DNA of 47,949 nt, from the NCBI GenBank assembly GCA_015061295.1, contig SUWU01000019.1, positions 1 to 47,949 of the forward strand. Direction: 5' to 3'. This stretch comes from Lentimicrobiaceae bacterium (GTDB taxonomy: Bacteria > Bacteroidota > Bacteroidia > Bacteroidales > F082). Both the position numbers and the translations under genes were made by a program. Under the pieces are notes generated by a model that saw only the letters and a program-made list of their open reading frames with translations, searched no databases and was not told the origin of the DNA. This document shows, in pieces, positions 34,683 to 43,780 of this stretch (positions within the stretch are counted from its first letter, which is position 1; every line of letters begins with the position of its first letter).

Positions 34683-37193
34683 TCATCTGTTATACATTTT
34701 AAATCTAAACTTAGCATTCATCTTTGTCTTATCTTCTGGTTCAAAGATCACTGTCTGCGTAACATTAGGAATTACATCAAAGAAATTCTTCGAGAAATCA
34801 CCAGGTTCCGACGACTCAATAAACAGGTCTTTAACAAAGACATCTGATTGGAATTTTATATAATATTTTCCATCTTGTAAAGTAATCTCTGGATCAAGCT
34901 CTGTCGCTATAAGTTCTAAATCTTTTGGATAAGTAAAGAAATGAATGCGTTCGCTCAAGATAGTATCATCTTCCATAAAGATAATTCTCGCATAACATTC
35001 CGACTTTCTCTTATTCAAAACGTTTATATTGACATTATTAGGAAGACGGTAACAATCATTAGCTTTAACATCAGCCATTTCCGAGAAAGCGAACATCTGA
35101 TTACCTTCCATATCTTCCACAATAATTCTAACGCGTCCATTTATATCACGTTGCAAATCATTACTTACCCAGACCTCATACATATCATCGCCTTTATGAT
35201 TCATTCCCAACAACAAAGGAGCATACATCTCATCGAGTTTATAATGCAAGGCTTTTTTATTTCCAAGATAATCTATTGAAGACCATGATATTGATGTCCA
35301 AGCATCATTGAGTTGCCAATAGAGAGAGCCCATACTACGAGGACGTGAGGCGCGTTGTGATGAGATCGCTATATTCATACCTAAGGCTTGTGACAACTGA
35401 CTGAGATAAACATAATCTTCAAAGTCTTTCGGCTCGCCAAAATATTTAAGCACATGATCCATAATAAGTTTTTCACCTCTGTTATGTTTCTGATGAGCCT
35501 GAATTATTTCACTTCCAAAATCAGGATTATCGTCAATCATTTTCAAAGTTGCCATAGAAGGATACGACTGATAGCCGAACTCGCTGTTGAAACGTCCCAC
35601 TTTCTCGATGTACATCTCGTAAGGAAGTTCTCCCCACCACACGCCCCAATAATGGACATCACCTTCTGTGAGACTTGCAGCTCTACCCCAGCCGTTCTTA
35701 GGAGAACTTGGCCAATAAGGTCTTGACTTATCATATGTCGAAACGACTTCAGCCAGCATCTCTTCAAAGAGTTTATCGTAGCCATCTTTCATTTCCTTAT
35801 AATCTTCATCCGACCAATTCATAGATTTCTGCCAGCCCCAATTATAATAACCTTCACTTACTTCATTATTACCACACCACAAAGCAAGTGATGGATGGTT
35901 TTTAAGTCTAATAACCTGTTTCTTAGCTTCTTCTCTTACATTATCGATAAACTCGTCAGTATAAGGATAGGTAGAACCAGCGAACATGAAATCTTGCCAG
36001 ACTAAGATACCGAGACTATCACATATCTCATAGAAATAATCAGGAGGATAGATACCGCCGCCCCAGATACGAAGCATATTCATATGAGCGTTGCCGACAC
36101 ATTGTTCAAGAAGTTTCTTAGTCTTCTCTCTTGACATCCATGAAGTTATCATCTCCTCTGGGATATAGTTGGCACCTTTCATATACAAAGGCGTTCCATT
36201 GACTTTGAAATAAAATGCAGTTCCAATACTATCAGGTTCTTCCACCATTTCAATAGTTCTGATACCCATTGTGATATTTCTTTCTTCAATAATCTTTTCT
36301 TTGTCATTATCAACCATTTTAAAGTTGAAAGAATAGAAATTCTGCTCACCCAATTCATTAGGATTCCACAACTTAGGATCTGCTACTTCAAATGGGAATG
36401 AATAATAATTTGTACCTGCAGTAAGATCTATACTTTTATCCAAAATTTTCTCTTCTTCTTGAAAAAGTTGCAATCTAACGCTATGTTCTTCATCAGCTTT
36501 GATACATGCTTCAAAGAACAAATCAGCCTTATCCTCATGAATTTCATTAGTTATCACAGAAGCAGAACATATTGTAGAACGAGTCCATGCTTTAAGATAA
36601 ACAGGCTGCCAAATACCCATATTCATATAACGAGGAGCCCAATCCCAACCGTTCTGATAAGCAGCCTTACGCATCACAGCATATTTTTCAGGAAAACGCA
36701 GACGATATGTTTCAATAAGACTATCTCTTTCTTTATCAAAAGGATAAAACTTAATTTTGATGTTATTTTTCTCCTTTATAATATCTTTCACATCACATGA
36801 ATAAGTCCTGAACATATTATCAGCATGAAGAAGTTTCTTACCATTCAACCACACATCAGCGTATGTATCAAGACCTTCAAAAACCAACTCAACGACATCT
36901 TCATTCAAGATGTAATCCTCTGCTTCAAAATCGAGCGTATAAGTCCATTCATGTTGAGGGATCCAATGCAACTGTGGCTCTACATTACTTTTATAAGGAT
37001 GAGGTATCAAACCATTTTCATACATATCAGCTTGAATTACAGAAGGAATATCAACCTGCATCTTAATATCAAGAGTGTCTGTAGTAACAACCCATGATTG
37101 ATCTAAATTTTGAATAAGAGGATTAGTTCGTTTCTCACCACATGAAACAAACAAAAAGAGAGCAATTAGCGTTATAAAATAACAATTTCTCAT
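34683..37193 (-). CDS. Beta-mannosidase, glycoside hydrolase family 2, lipoprotein
   Basis: An 836-aa GH2 enzyme exported as a lipoprotein (leader ends L-F-V-S-C, Cys18). A jelly-roll sugar-binding domain (about 30-205) and an Ig-like domain (about 206-320) precede the TIM barrel (about 325-620). The acid/base is Glu444 in W-C-G-N-N-E and the nucleophile Glu538 in F-N-S-E-F-G-Y-Q-S; the spacing of about 94 matches known GH2 beta-mannosidases. C-terminal beta domains follow. It removes terminal beta-mannose from mannans or N-glycan cores, likely in the periplasm or at the surface. It lies 104 nt after cutC on the same strand. No SusC/D pair is nearby, so it is not in an obvious polysaccharide-utilisation locus. 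Confidence 0.93.
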   Translation of the reverse strand: MRNCYFITLIALFLFVSCGEKRTNPLIQNLDQSWVVTTDTLDIKMQVDIPSVIQADMYENGLIPHPYKSNVEPQLHWIPQHEWTYTLDFEAEDYILNEDVVELVFEGLDTYADVWLNGKKLLHADNMFRTYSCDVKDIIKEKNNIKIKFYPFDKERDSLIETYRLRFPEKYAVMRKAAYQNGWDWAPRYMNMGIWQPVYLKAWTRSTICSASVITNEIHEDKADLFFEACIKADEEHSVRLQLFQEEEKILDKSIDLTAGTNYYSFPFEVADPKLWNPNELGEQNFYSFNFKMVDNDKEKIIEERNITMGIRTIEMVEEPDSIGTAFYFKVNGTPLYMKGANYIPEEMITSWMSREKTKKLLEQCVGNAHMNMLRIWGGGIYPPDYFYEICDSLGILVWQDFMFAGSTYPYTDEFIDNVREEAKKQVIRLKNHPSLALWCGNNEVSEGYYNWGWQKSMNWSDEDYKEMKDGYDKLFEEMLAEVVSTYDKSRPYWPSSPKNGWGRAASLTEGDVHYWGVWWGELPYEMYIEKVGRFNSEFGYQSYPSMATLKMIDDNPDFGSEIIQAHQKHNRGEKLIMDHVLKYFGEPKDFEDYVYLSQLSQALGMNIAISSQRASRPRSMGSLYWQLNDAWTSISWSSIDYLGNKKALHYKLDEMYAPLLLGMNHKGDDMYEVWVSNDLQRDINGRVRIIVEDMEGNQMFAFSEMADVKANDCYRLPNNVNINVLNKRKSECYARIIFMEDDTILSERIHFFTYPKDLELIATELDPEITLQDGKYYIKFQSDVFVKDLFIESSEPGDFSKNFFDVIPNVTQTVIFEPEDKTKMNAKFRFKMYNR

Positions 37194-37297
37194 GATTAAA
37201 TTACCACCTTTCTTTTATTATCAATTAGTTAGAATTAATTATCTTGGTTATTTTCGATTTATAAAATTACTGCAAAAAATCTTAATAATTACCTTTG

Positions 37298-38032
37298 TTA
37301 ACAACTTTTAACCAAATTTAACATTTCCTTAATATTTGAAGGAGACGAGACTTTCCAACACATCGCAGCTCCTGTATTATCGATTTTCTCAGGATATAGT
37401 TTTTGGTTATAATCATCTACTTCAACTGTAAGAGAAGCGTGACAGTTAGACACTTTTGTTTCATTGATTATAGTCATGACATTATTGAGATTAACGCCGC
37501 CGCCTGCCATGATATTTATCTTGTAGCCATATTGTTCTTGCATCTGACGAATCATCTCGATACCATCGATGGCTTTTGGTTTACAACCCGATGTCAAGAC
37601 TTTATCAAAACCTAAATCAACCAATATCTTTAAGGCTTCAAGAGGATTGTTACAGGCATCGATAGCTCTATGGAAAGTAAATTTCATCCCCTCGCCTGCC
37701 TTCATCATAGCCTTGATTTTTGGCACATCTAAATCGCCGTTTTCGTTTAAAGCTCCAATAACAACGCCTTCGTAACCGAGTTCCTTGATAAGTTCAATAT
37801 CTGAACACATCATTTCCAATTCAGCATCGTTATAGATATAATTTCCTGAGCGTGGACGAATGAGGACTCGCACCGGAATCTTCATATCGGAAGCGACTTT
37901 TTTCAACGTACCGTAAGAAGGCGTCACGCCACCAACTTCCAACGACTCACATAATTCAGCACAATGAGCTCCGTTTTCCTGAGCGTTAATCACTGACTGA
38001 TAACCATTTGTACAAATTTCAATTCTAATCAT
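37298..38032 (-). CDS. cutC: CutC family protein
   Basis: A 244-aa TIM-barrel protein of the CutC family. Characteristic segments are the opening I-E-I-C-T-N-G-Y-Q-S, then A-E-L-C-E-S-L-E-V-G-G-V-T-P-S-Y-G, V-L-I-R-P-R-S-G-N-Y-I-Y, F-H-R-A-I-D-A-C and I-M-A-G-G-G-V-N. The name comes from copper tolerance in E. coli, but the biochemical role is unsettled and no copper genes are nearby. Genetic proximity to a beta-mannosidase hints at carbohydrate metabolism (inference). The -7 box at 38075-38068 gives a leader of about 30 nt. Confidence 0.94.
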   Translation of the reverse strand: MIRIEICTNGYQSVINAQENGAHCAELCESLEVGGVTPSYGTLKKVASDMKIPVRVLIRPRSGNYIYNDAELEMMCSDIELIKELGYEGVVIGALNENGDLDVPKIKAMMKAGEGMKFTFHRAIDACNNPLEALKILVDLGFDKVLTSGCKPKAIDGIEMIRQMQEQYGYKINIMAGGGVNLNNVMTIINETKVSNCHASLTVEVDDYNQKLYPEKIDNTGAAMCWKVSSPSNIKEMLNLVKSC

Positions 38033-38067
38033 ATATAAATAGGTGTTACTTACTCTAAAAACAGCGG

Positions 38068-38075
38068 CAAAATTA
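38068..38075 (-). promoter_or_regulatory. -7 box for cutC
   Basis: On the minus strand it reads TAATTTTG, 36 nt upstream of the cutC ATG. Confidence 0.55.
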
Positions 38076-38257
38076 ACACTATTTATTCAATTATAACAGA
38101 AAAAAATGAAGTTATCGGCAATAATTTAAAAGATAACGGAAATTTCATCTCGGCAAACGGGCAAATGACAAAAGACAACGGGAATATTCAGGTCACAATT
38201 TTACAGAAGCTTATAATCTTCAAAAAGTGATTAAGACGTGCCAATTACTCAACTTAT

Positions 38258-38281
38258 TGACTTGGTGACTTGGTGACTTTT
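38258..38281. repeat. Octamer array, three units, upstream of mutS2
   Basis: TGACTTGG, TGACTTGG and TGACTTTT follow in tandem. The array supplies the TTG element of the mutS2 promoter. Its reverse complement (CCAAGTCA) resembles the octamers at 11229-11252 upstream of the glycosyltransferase gene. Confidence 0.85.
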
Positions 38282-38292
38282 TCTTATCTTTG
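38262..38292 (+). promoter_or_regulatory. Promoter of mutS2
   Basis: TTG at 38262-38264, a 20-nt spacer, then TATCTTTG at 38285-38292. The GTG start codon is 20 nt further on, so the leader is about 13 nt. Confidence 0.75.
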
Positions 38293-38311
38293 CAACTCTA
38301 AAATTTAAGAC

Positions 38312-40723
38312 GTGATTTATCCTAAAGATTTTGAAAATAAGATTGGTTTTAAGTCAGTGAAAGACAGACTGACTGATTTGTGCATCAGTGAGATGGGAAA
38401 AGAATTTGTTGAAAAGATGAGATTTAGTTCCGACATCGAAAGAATAAAGACGCATCTCTCCCAAATTGAAGATTTCCTTTCGTTATTACAAAACGGTGTT
38501 CCTTTTCCGGTTCGCGACTATAACGACTTACGCGAAGAATTTCATCATCTGAGAATTGAAGGCACTGTCATCAATGTAGAAAGTCTATTTGCTTTAAAAC
38601 CAACACTCTCAGCCTTATCTTACGTCTTAAATTTCTTCAATTCTGAATCATCCGAGAAGGTAAAGTCGCTTAAGGCTTTATCTGAAGGCATTGAAATTGA
38701 CCGACATATCTTTACTGAAATAACACGTCTCATCGACGATAAGGGAGAAATACCAGATAATGCATCCGCCGATTTGTTAGAGATTCGTCGCGAGATTCGT
38801 CGCAAACAAAGTTCCATCGACAGAAGAATGCGTAAGATACTCACCGATGCCAAAGCTGCAGGCTGGACCGACAGTAACGCCGAACTCACCATCCGCGATG
38901 GTCGCCCCGTAATACCGGTAAAAGCTGGCGACAAAAGAGCGTTGCGTGGTTTCATACACGACGAGTCGGCGACAGGTCAGACCGTATATATCGAACCTGC
39001 CGAGATTTTCGATACCAACAACGAAATCAGAGAGTTGGAATATGCAGAACGTCGCGAGATAAATAAAATTCTACTCGCATTCACAAATCTGCTACGTCCA
39101 GAAATACCAGCCCTTCTCAAAGCTTGGAACCTGTTAGGTCTCATAGATTTCATCAGAGCTAAATCATTGTTAAGCAACGAATATAAATGCGTCGTTCCGG
39201 AACTGACTGACGAACCGATGTTCTTATGGCGACAGGCTCGACATCCGCTTTTGGAACAGAAACTGAAGTCGCAAGACAAACATATCACGCCTTTGGATTT
39301 AAATTTAGACAAAGACAACAGAATACTCGTCATATCAGGTCCTAACGCAGGCGGTAAGTCAGTATGTCTTAAGACGATAGGTCTCGTTCAATATATGCTT
39401 CAGTGCGGGCTCGCCGTCCCGATGGAGATAGACTCTAAGTGCGGAGTCTTCCACGATATGTTCATCGACATCGGCGACTCTCAATCGCTCGAAAACGACT
39501 TAAGTACCTACAGCTCACATCTTTTAAATATGAAAGAGCTGATACGTCATGGCAACAGTCGCACCTTATTTTTAATAGATGAGTTCGGAACGGGAACGGA
39601 GCCACAACTCGGCGGCGCGATAGCGGAAGCTATTTTGTTAAAGATGAACGAGAAAAAATCGTTCGGAGTCGTGACGACACACTATGCGAATCTTAAACTT
39701 CTCGCCGACAAGCATCAAGGCATCGTCAATGGAGCGATGCTGTTCGACACTCGTTATCTGCAACCTCTTTATGTGATGATGACTGGTAAACCAGGAAGTT
39801 CGTTCGCATTTGAAATCGCGAAGAAAATAGGTTTCCCGGAAGAGATTCTTAACGAGGCCGCTGAGATTGGAGGCAAAGAACATCTTAACTTCGATCAGCA
39901 ACTGCAACAACTTGAGATAGAAAAGAAAGAAGTCCGTAAGAAAGAATACGAGTTAAAGGTAGCCGACAATCTTCTTAATGAAGTCGTTACAAAATATAAA
40001 AATCTTCTCAGCGATTTGGAGAAGAAGAAAAACACCCTCTTGAAAGAAGCCAACAAAGAAGCTCAATCTTTAATTGACAAAGCAAACGCCAAGATTGAAA
40101 GAACGATACGTGAGATTAAAGAAGCCCAGGCTGAGAAAGAACGTACTAAAGAACTGCGTCAGGACTTGAAAGAAATGAAACAACATCTTGAAGAAGACGC
40201 TAAGGTCATCTCTAAAAATCTTAAAATTGAAGAAAAAGAGAAGAAAGATGAGCAAGACTTACAAGTCGGCAATATGGTTCGCATCAATGAGATGGAGATC
40301 GTCGGAGAAGTCATTGCGGTAAGCGACACCGACATCACCATCGAGTTCGGTAGCGTAAAACTCAGGACCACAGCAGATAAAGTCGTTAAGATAAGCAAGA
40401 AAGAAGCGAAGAAATCCGCCAACAACCCAACATATCTCCGTAAGGCAATCATGGAAGATCTCAACGAGAAATCAGCCAATTTCAACCTCACCTTAGACGT
40501 AAGAGGAATGCGCGGCGAGGAAGCTATAGAAGCCGTAGCAAAATACATCGACGACGCTTCCTTGTTATGCATCAAGAATGTCAGCATCTTACACGGCAAA
40601 GGGAACGGAATCTTACGTCAGATGATACGACAATATCTCAGCAAGCAATCGTGCGTGCGACAGATGCAAGACGCGAGTTTGGAGACCGGCGGACATGGCA
40701 TCACAAGAGTAGAACTGAAGTGA
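38312..40723 (+). CDS. mutS2: MutS2 family protein (ribosome rescue / recombination control)
   Basis: An 803-aa MutS2. It lacks the mismatch-recognition domain. It has a core/clamp region (1-330), an ATPase domain with Walker A S-G-P-N-A-G-G-K-S at 342-350 and Walker B L-F-L-I-D-E-F-G-T-G-T-E. A long coiled coil (about 525-640), a KOW-like segment and a C-terminal Smr nuclease domain (about 727-803; L-D-V-R-G-M-R-G, L-H-G-K-G-N-G) follow. The family suppresses recombination and, in Bacillus, splits collided ribosomes. The start is GTG at 38312, because an in-frame TAA lies at 38306-38308 and no in-frame ATG is near. The next gene starts 18 nt after the stop codon. Confidence 0.95.
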   Translation: MIYPKDFENKIGFKSVKDRLTDLCISEMGKEFVEKMRFSSDIERIKTHLSQIEDFLSLLQNGVPFPVRDYNDLREEFHHLRIEGTVINVESLFALKPTLSALSYVLNFFNSESSEKVKSLKALSEGIEIDRHIFTEITRLIDDKGEIPDNASADLLEIRREIRRKQSSIDRRMRKILTDAKAAGWTDSNAELTIRDGRPVIPVKAGDKRALRGFIHDESATGQTVYIEPAEIFDTNNEIRELEYAERREINKILLAFTNLLRPEIPALLKAWNLLGLIDFIRAKSLLSNEYKCVVPELTDEPMFLWRQARHPLLEQKLKSQDKHITPLDLNLDKDNRILVISGPNAGGKSVCLKTIGLVQYMLQCGLAVPMEIDSKCGVFHDMFIDIGDSQSLENDLSTYSSHLLNMKELIRHGNSRTLFLIDEFGTGTEPQLGGAIAEAILLKMNEKKSFGVVTTHYANLKLLADKHQGIVNGAMLFDTRYLQPLYVMMTGKPGSSFAFEIAKKIGFPEEILNEAAEIGGKEHLNFDQQLQQLEIEKKEVRKKEYELKVADNLLNEVVTKYKNLLSDLEKKKNTLLKEANKEAQSLIDKANAKIERTIREIKEAQAEKERTKELRQDLKEMKQHLEEDAKVISKNLKIEEKEKKDEQDLQVGNMVRINEMEIVGEVIAVSDTDITIEFGSVKLRTTADKVVKISKKEAKKSANNPTYLRKAIMEDLNEKSANFNLTLDVRGMRGEEAIEAVAKYIDDASLLCIKNVSILHGKGNGILRQMIRQYLSKQSCVRQMQDASLETGGHGITRVELK

Positions 40724-40741
40724 AATTAAAATTGAGATAAT

Positions 40742-41365
40742 ATGATAAAAAAAAATCTCCTATGCATGGTGATAAGTCTGTCATTATGTGCGACACTCAT
40801 CGGGCAAAATGAGCAGAAACCCACTCAAAACTACCCTCGTCAGGAAGTTTCAATCAGTTACGGTGATGTGCTTTTAGCTTTCAGTCCAATTTATGATATT
40901 TGGGGAACCTCTAACTACCCTAATTATGAGTGGTTTGCTCCCAATACATATCACGGAGATGAGGTATCGCCAGGCGCATTTTCTTTATCATATATGTATG
41001 AAATAAAAAAACGGTTATGGTTAGGAGTTTCAGCGACATACACCTCGTTTTATCAAAAAGTTTACGACTTCTCACACCAAAAAGTCGCGACCAACTCCGG
41101 ACATAAGATGGCAATCATGCCTATGATACGCTTCATGTATGTAAGCAAGGAAAACTTCAATCTTTACTCAGCTTTTGGAATCGGCGTCTCTGTCGGATTA
41201 TTTGATAATAACGAGACGGATACTGTTGATTTCGTTTCACATCCTGTTGTTCAGTTTACAGGAATAGGCGTTTCCGTTGGCAAGGACTTGCGTGGTTTCG
41301 CTGAGTTTGGTTGCGGACCACGTGGCGTATTCAACTGCGGCGTTCAATATCGTTTCGGAAAATAA
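40742..41365 (+). CDS. Putative outer-membrane beta-barrel protein
   Basis: A 207-aa exported protein with a signal peptide (to about residue 22, ...A-T-L-I-G-Q). The mature part alternates short amphipathic strands and turns (V-S-I-S-Y-G-D-V-L-L-A-F...L-W-L-G-V-S-A-T-Y-T-S-F-Y) and ends V-Q-Y-R-F-G-K, like small outer-membrane barrels. I cannot assign a family. It is 18 nt after mutS2 and 27 nt before the next lipoprotein, so it may share their transcript. Confidence 0.7.
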   Translation: MIKKNLLCMVISLSLCATLIGQNEQKPTQNYPRQEVSISYGDVLLAFSPIYDIWGTSNYPNYEWFAPNTYHGDEVSPGAFSLSYMYEIKKRLWLGVSATYTSFYQKVYDFSHQKVATNSGHKMAIMPMIRFMYVSKENFNLYSAFGIGVSVGLFDNNETDTVDFVSHPVVQFTGIGVSVGKDLRGFAEFGCGPRGVFNCGVQYRFGK

Positions 41366-41392
41366 TCTAATAATCTTAAAATCCATATAATT

Positions 41393-42244
41393 ATGAAAAA
41401 GCTAATATTTTATATCTCAGTTATATTTTTCTCAACTTCTTTATTCACTTCCTGCACAACAGATGAAGGTGACAATCCAGACTGTCTTACATCACGAGGC
41501 ATGACCATGACAGACGAATGGAACAGTATCACTAATGCTGTTCTCAGAAGATACGCTGACATTACGTTTAAGTTAAATTATTACATAACAACAGGACAAT
41601 ATAATCATGGAGTGTACGAAACTTTCATACAATCTGTAGATGAAAACATTTGGGAAGTTTACCAATACGGAGAAGAAGGTATTGCTTATATGATAAATAC
41701 TAACGGACAAGCTTTAGACAGTGTCGGTTCAATATGGGAGTTAACATCTTTCACAGATTATTATAACGATCTCGGACTACGTCAAGATGACGGCACCGTT
41801 AACTGTATCATAACATGCATAGATACAAATAGTTGGAATATATACTCTATAAATAATGATTTGCCAGAATACTTCTTCGATATAAACATATCGTATAAAA
41901 GCACACCGAGCACCTTGTACGTCTATCCTTATACATTTGCAGGAAAAGGTAATTTATGTATAAATGATAATCATTATAATTATGAGTCAGGAAAATCAGA
42001 TTATTCTGACAACAGACATCCTGGACCAGATTATTATACATATGATGGAATCGTCAATCTCAGTTTTGAAACAGAAGCCAATCTTCGAAGAACGTCTGAA
42101 TATTGGAGCAAAGGGATTGTTAATATAACAGTTCAGAACAGAGAAGAAGAAACATCCTCAACAAGAGCCGAATTCCTTCGTAAGAGCACAGAATACGTTG
42201 TCAAAATAACATACGGAGGCGTAACTGAGGAGTGGTATCTTTGA
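41393..42244 (+). CDS. Putative lipoprotein of unknown function
   Basis: A 283-aa protein with a lipoprotein leader (M-K-K-L-I-F...L-F-T-S-C, lipidated Cys21) and a T-T-D-E-G-D start of the mature chain. The rest is polar and beta-rich, with many aromatic residues and no motif I recognise. It lies between the small barrel gene and a membrane glycosyltransferase gene on the same strand with short gaps (27 and 25 nt). Confidence 0.7.
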   Translation: MKKLIFYISVIFFSTSLFTSCTTDEGDNPDCLTSRGMTMTDEWNSITNAVLRRYADITFKLNYYITTGQYNHGVYETFIQSVDENIWEVYQYGEEGIAYMINTNGQALDSVGSIWELTSFTDYYNDLGLRQDDGTVNCIITCIDTNSWNIYSINNDLPEYFFDINISYKSTPSTLYVYPYTFAGKGNLCINDNHYNYESGKSDYSDNRHPGPDYYTYDGIVNLSFETEANLRRTSEYWSKGIVNITVQNREEETSSTRAEFLRKSTEYVVKITYGGVTEEWYL

Positions 42245-42269
42245 GTTTATATTAAGATTTTAGAAATCA

Positions 42270-43709
42270 ATGCTGATAATGGATAAAAAAACTATAAAAG
42301 AATACATTAGTAATATTACAAAAGATATTCGTTTTTGGATTATACTATTATTAGTAATCCGCTTGTATGCTATAACTCTACCTCCAATTGAAGTATCTCA
42401 TTCATGGCGCCAAACCACAGTAGCAATGGCTGCACGTAACTTTTATGAAATCGACAATAATATTTTATATCCAAGAATTGACATCAGCGAAGATCTAAGT
42501 GGAATAACAGGAATGGAATTTCCTATCTTTAACTATTTGATTTATATAATCTCACTGATATTTGGATACACACATTGGTACGGCAGAGTCATCAATCTTA
42601 TAATCACAAGTATCGGATGTTATTATTTCTACAGATTAATCAAAAAGTATTTCTCCGAAAGAATCTCTTTTTGTTCAACCATAATTCTTTTGACATCTAT
42701 TTGGCTTCAGTATTCACGTAAAATCATGCCAGACACATTCTCAATGTCATTAGTAATAATAGGATTGTATTACGGAACAAATTATTTGGAGCAAAAAAGT
42801 AAATCTATCAAGAACATAACTTTGTACGTCATTTTCTGTACATTAGGAATACTTTCAAAACTTCCATCAGGTTATATATTGATAATCTTTACAATACATT
42901 TATTTGACAATAGAATACCACTAAATCGAAAGATAAGTTTCTGCCTATCATCATTGTTAATGCTAATTCCTGTTATATTTTGGTACTTTTACTGGGTCCC
43001 TTATTTGGTCGATGAATATGGTTTATGGCATTTCTTTATGGGAAAATCTTTTTCTGAAGGAATATCTGAAATAATCATCAACATAAGCGACACACTAAAA
43101 CATTTTTATCAACACGCTTTGATGTACATAGGATTTGTCACTTTTATCATAGGGCTCGTCATTTGTATTGTTAAAAAAGAAAAAATAATATTAAGTATCT
43201 TGTCTCTTTCATTTTTAGCATTCTGCGTAATTATATTCAAGTCTGGATGGACTTTCGCACACCATGAGTATTACATAATCCCTTTTGTCCCAATAATGTC
43301 ATTGGTTGCAGGTTTTGCTATAGCTTCCATAGAAAAAAAATATTTAAGAGTTATATTACTTCTTGCTATTGCAATAGAAAATTTCTCAAGTCATACTTCT
43401 GACTATATCGTAAAAGGCAATCGTAAATCATTATTAGAATTAGAATCTGTTTGCGACAAAATCATTCCTTTAGAAGAACTCATCGTGATTAACAGCGGAG
43501 CTGACCCAACAGTAATGTATTTTGCACATCGCAAAGGATGGGTTTGTCATAATAATGACCTATTAGACAAAACATTTGTCACTTCTCTTCATGAAAGAGG
43601 TGCCGAATACATTATTATCTTAAAAAAAGCATTCGGTTCTGATATGAAGTTAGATTTGCCACGAATATATGATTGCGAAGATTATGATATATACAGAATA
43701 GAGCAATGA
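42270..43709 (+). CDS. ArnT/PMT-like membrane glycosyltransferase (GT39-type)
   Basis: A 479-aa integral membrane protein with about ten hydrophobic helices. Near the N-terminus lies P-P-I-E-V-S-H-S-W-R-Q-T-T-V-A-M-A-A-R-N-F-Y, an acidic/aromatic loop after the first helix placed as in PMT/ArnT enzymes. A soluble C-terminal tail (about 390-479) follows the last helix. It probably transfers a sugar from a polyprenyl-phosphate donor at the periplasmic face; acceptor unknown. ATG at 42270, with an alternative ATG at 42279. The gene is AT-rich, like its two upstream neighbours. Confidence 0.78.
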   Translation: MLIMDKKTIKEYISNITKDIRFWIILLLVIRLYAITLPPIEVSHSWRQTTVAMAARNFYEIDNNILYPRIDISEDLSGITGMEFPIFNYLIYIISLIFGYTHWYGRVINLIITSIGCYYFYRLIKKYFSERISFCSTIILLTSIWLQYSRKIMPDTFSMSLVIIGLYYGTNYLEQKSKSIKNITLYVIFCTLGILSKLPSGYILIIFTIHLFDNRIPLNRKISFCLSSLLMLIPVIFWYFYWVPYLVDEYGLWHFFMGKSFSEGISEIIINISDTLKHFYQHALMYIGFVTFIIGLVICIVKKEKIILSILSLSFLAFCVIIFKSGWTFAHHEYYIIPFVPIMSLVAGFAIASIEKKYLRVILLLAIAIENFSSHTSDYIVKGNRKSLLELESVCDKIIPLEELIVINSGADPTVMYFAHRKGWVCHNNDLLDKTFVTSLHERGAEYIIILKKAFGSDMKLDLPRIYDCEDYDIYRIEQ

Positions 43710-43718
43710 AAACTACAA

Positions 43719-43757
43719 TAAAAAAATCCTGAGGAAAACTTCATCCACAGGATTTTA
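43719..43757. terminator. Bidirectional terminator
   Basis: AAAATCCTG (43723-43731) and CAGGATTTT (43748-43756) pair over nine positions around a 16-nt loop, with A/T-rich tracts on both sides. It separates the convergent glycosyltransferase and AAA ATPase genes. Confidence 0.88.
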
Positions 43758-43780
43758 TATGGTGTAATTTATAGAAGTCA

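Noticed and set aside
38072..38230. Open frame of about 53 codons with two K-D-N-G-N repeats upstream of mutS2
   Set aside because: It has no ATG, GTG or TTG at a sensible start and overlaps the cutC promoter; probably non-coding.
43767..43779. 13-nt match ATTTATAGAAGTC to the hairpin arm at 267-279
   Set aside because: In an AT-rich 48-kb window many 13-nt matches are expected by chance, and no inverted partner lies nearby.
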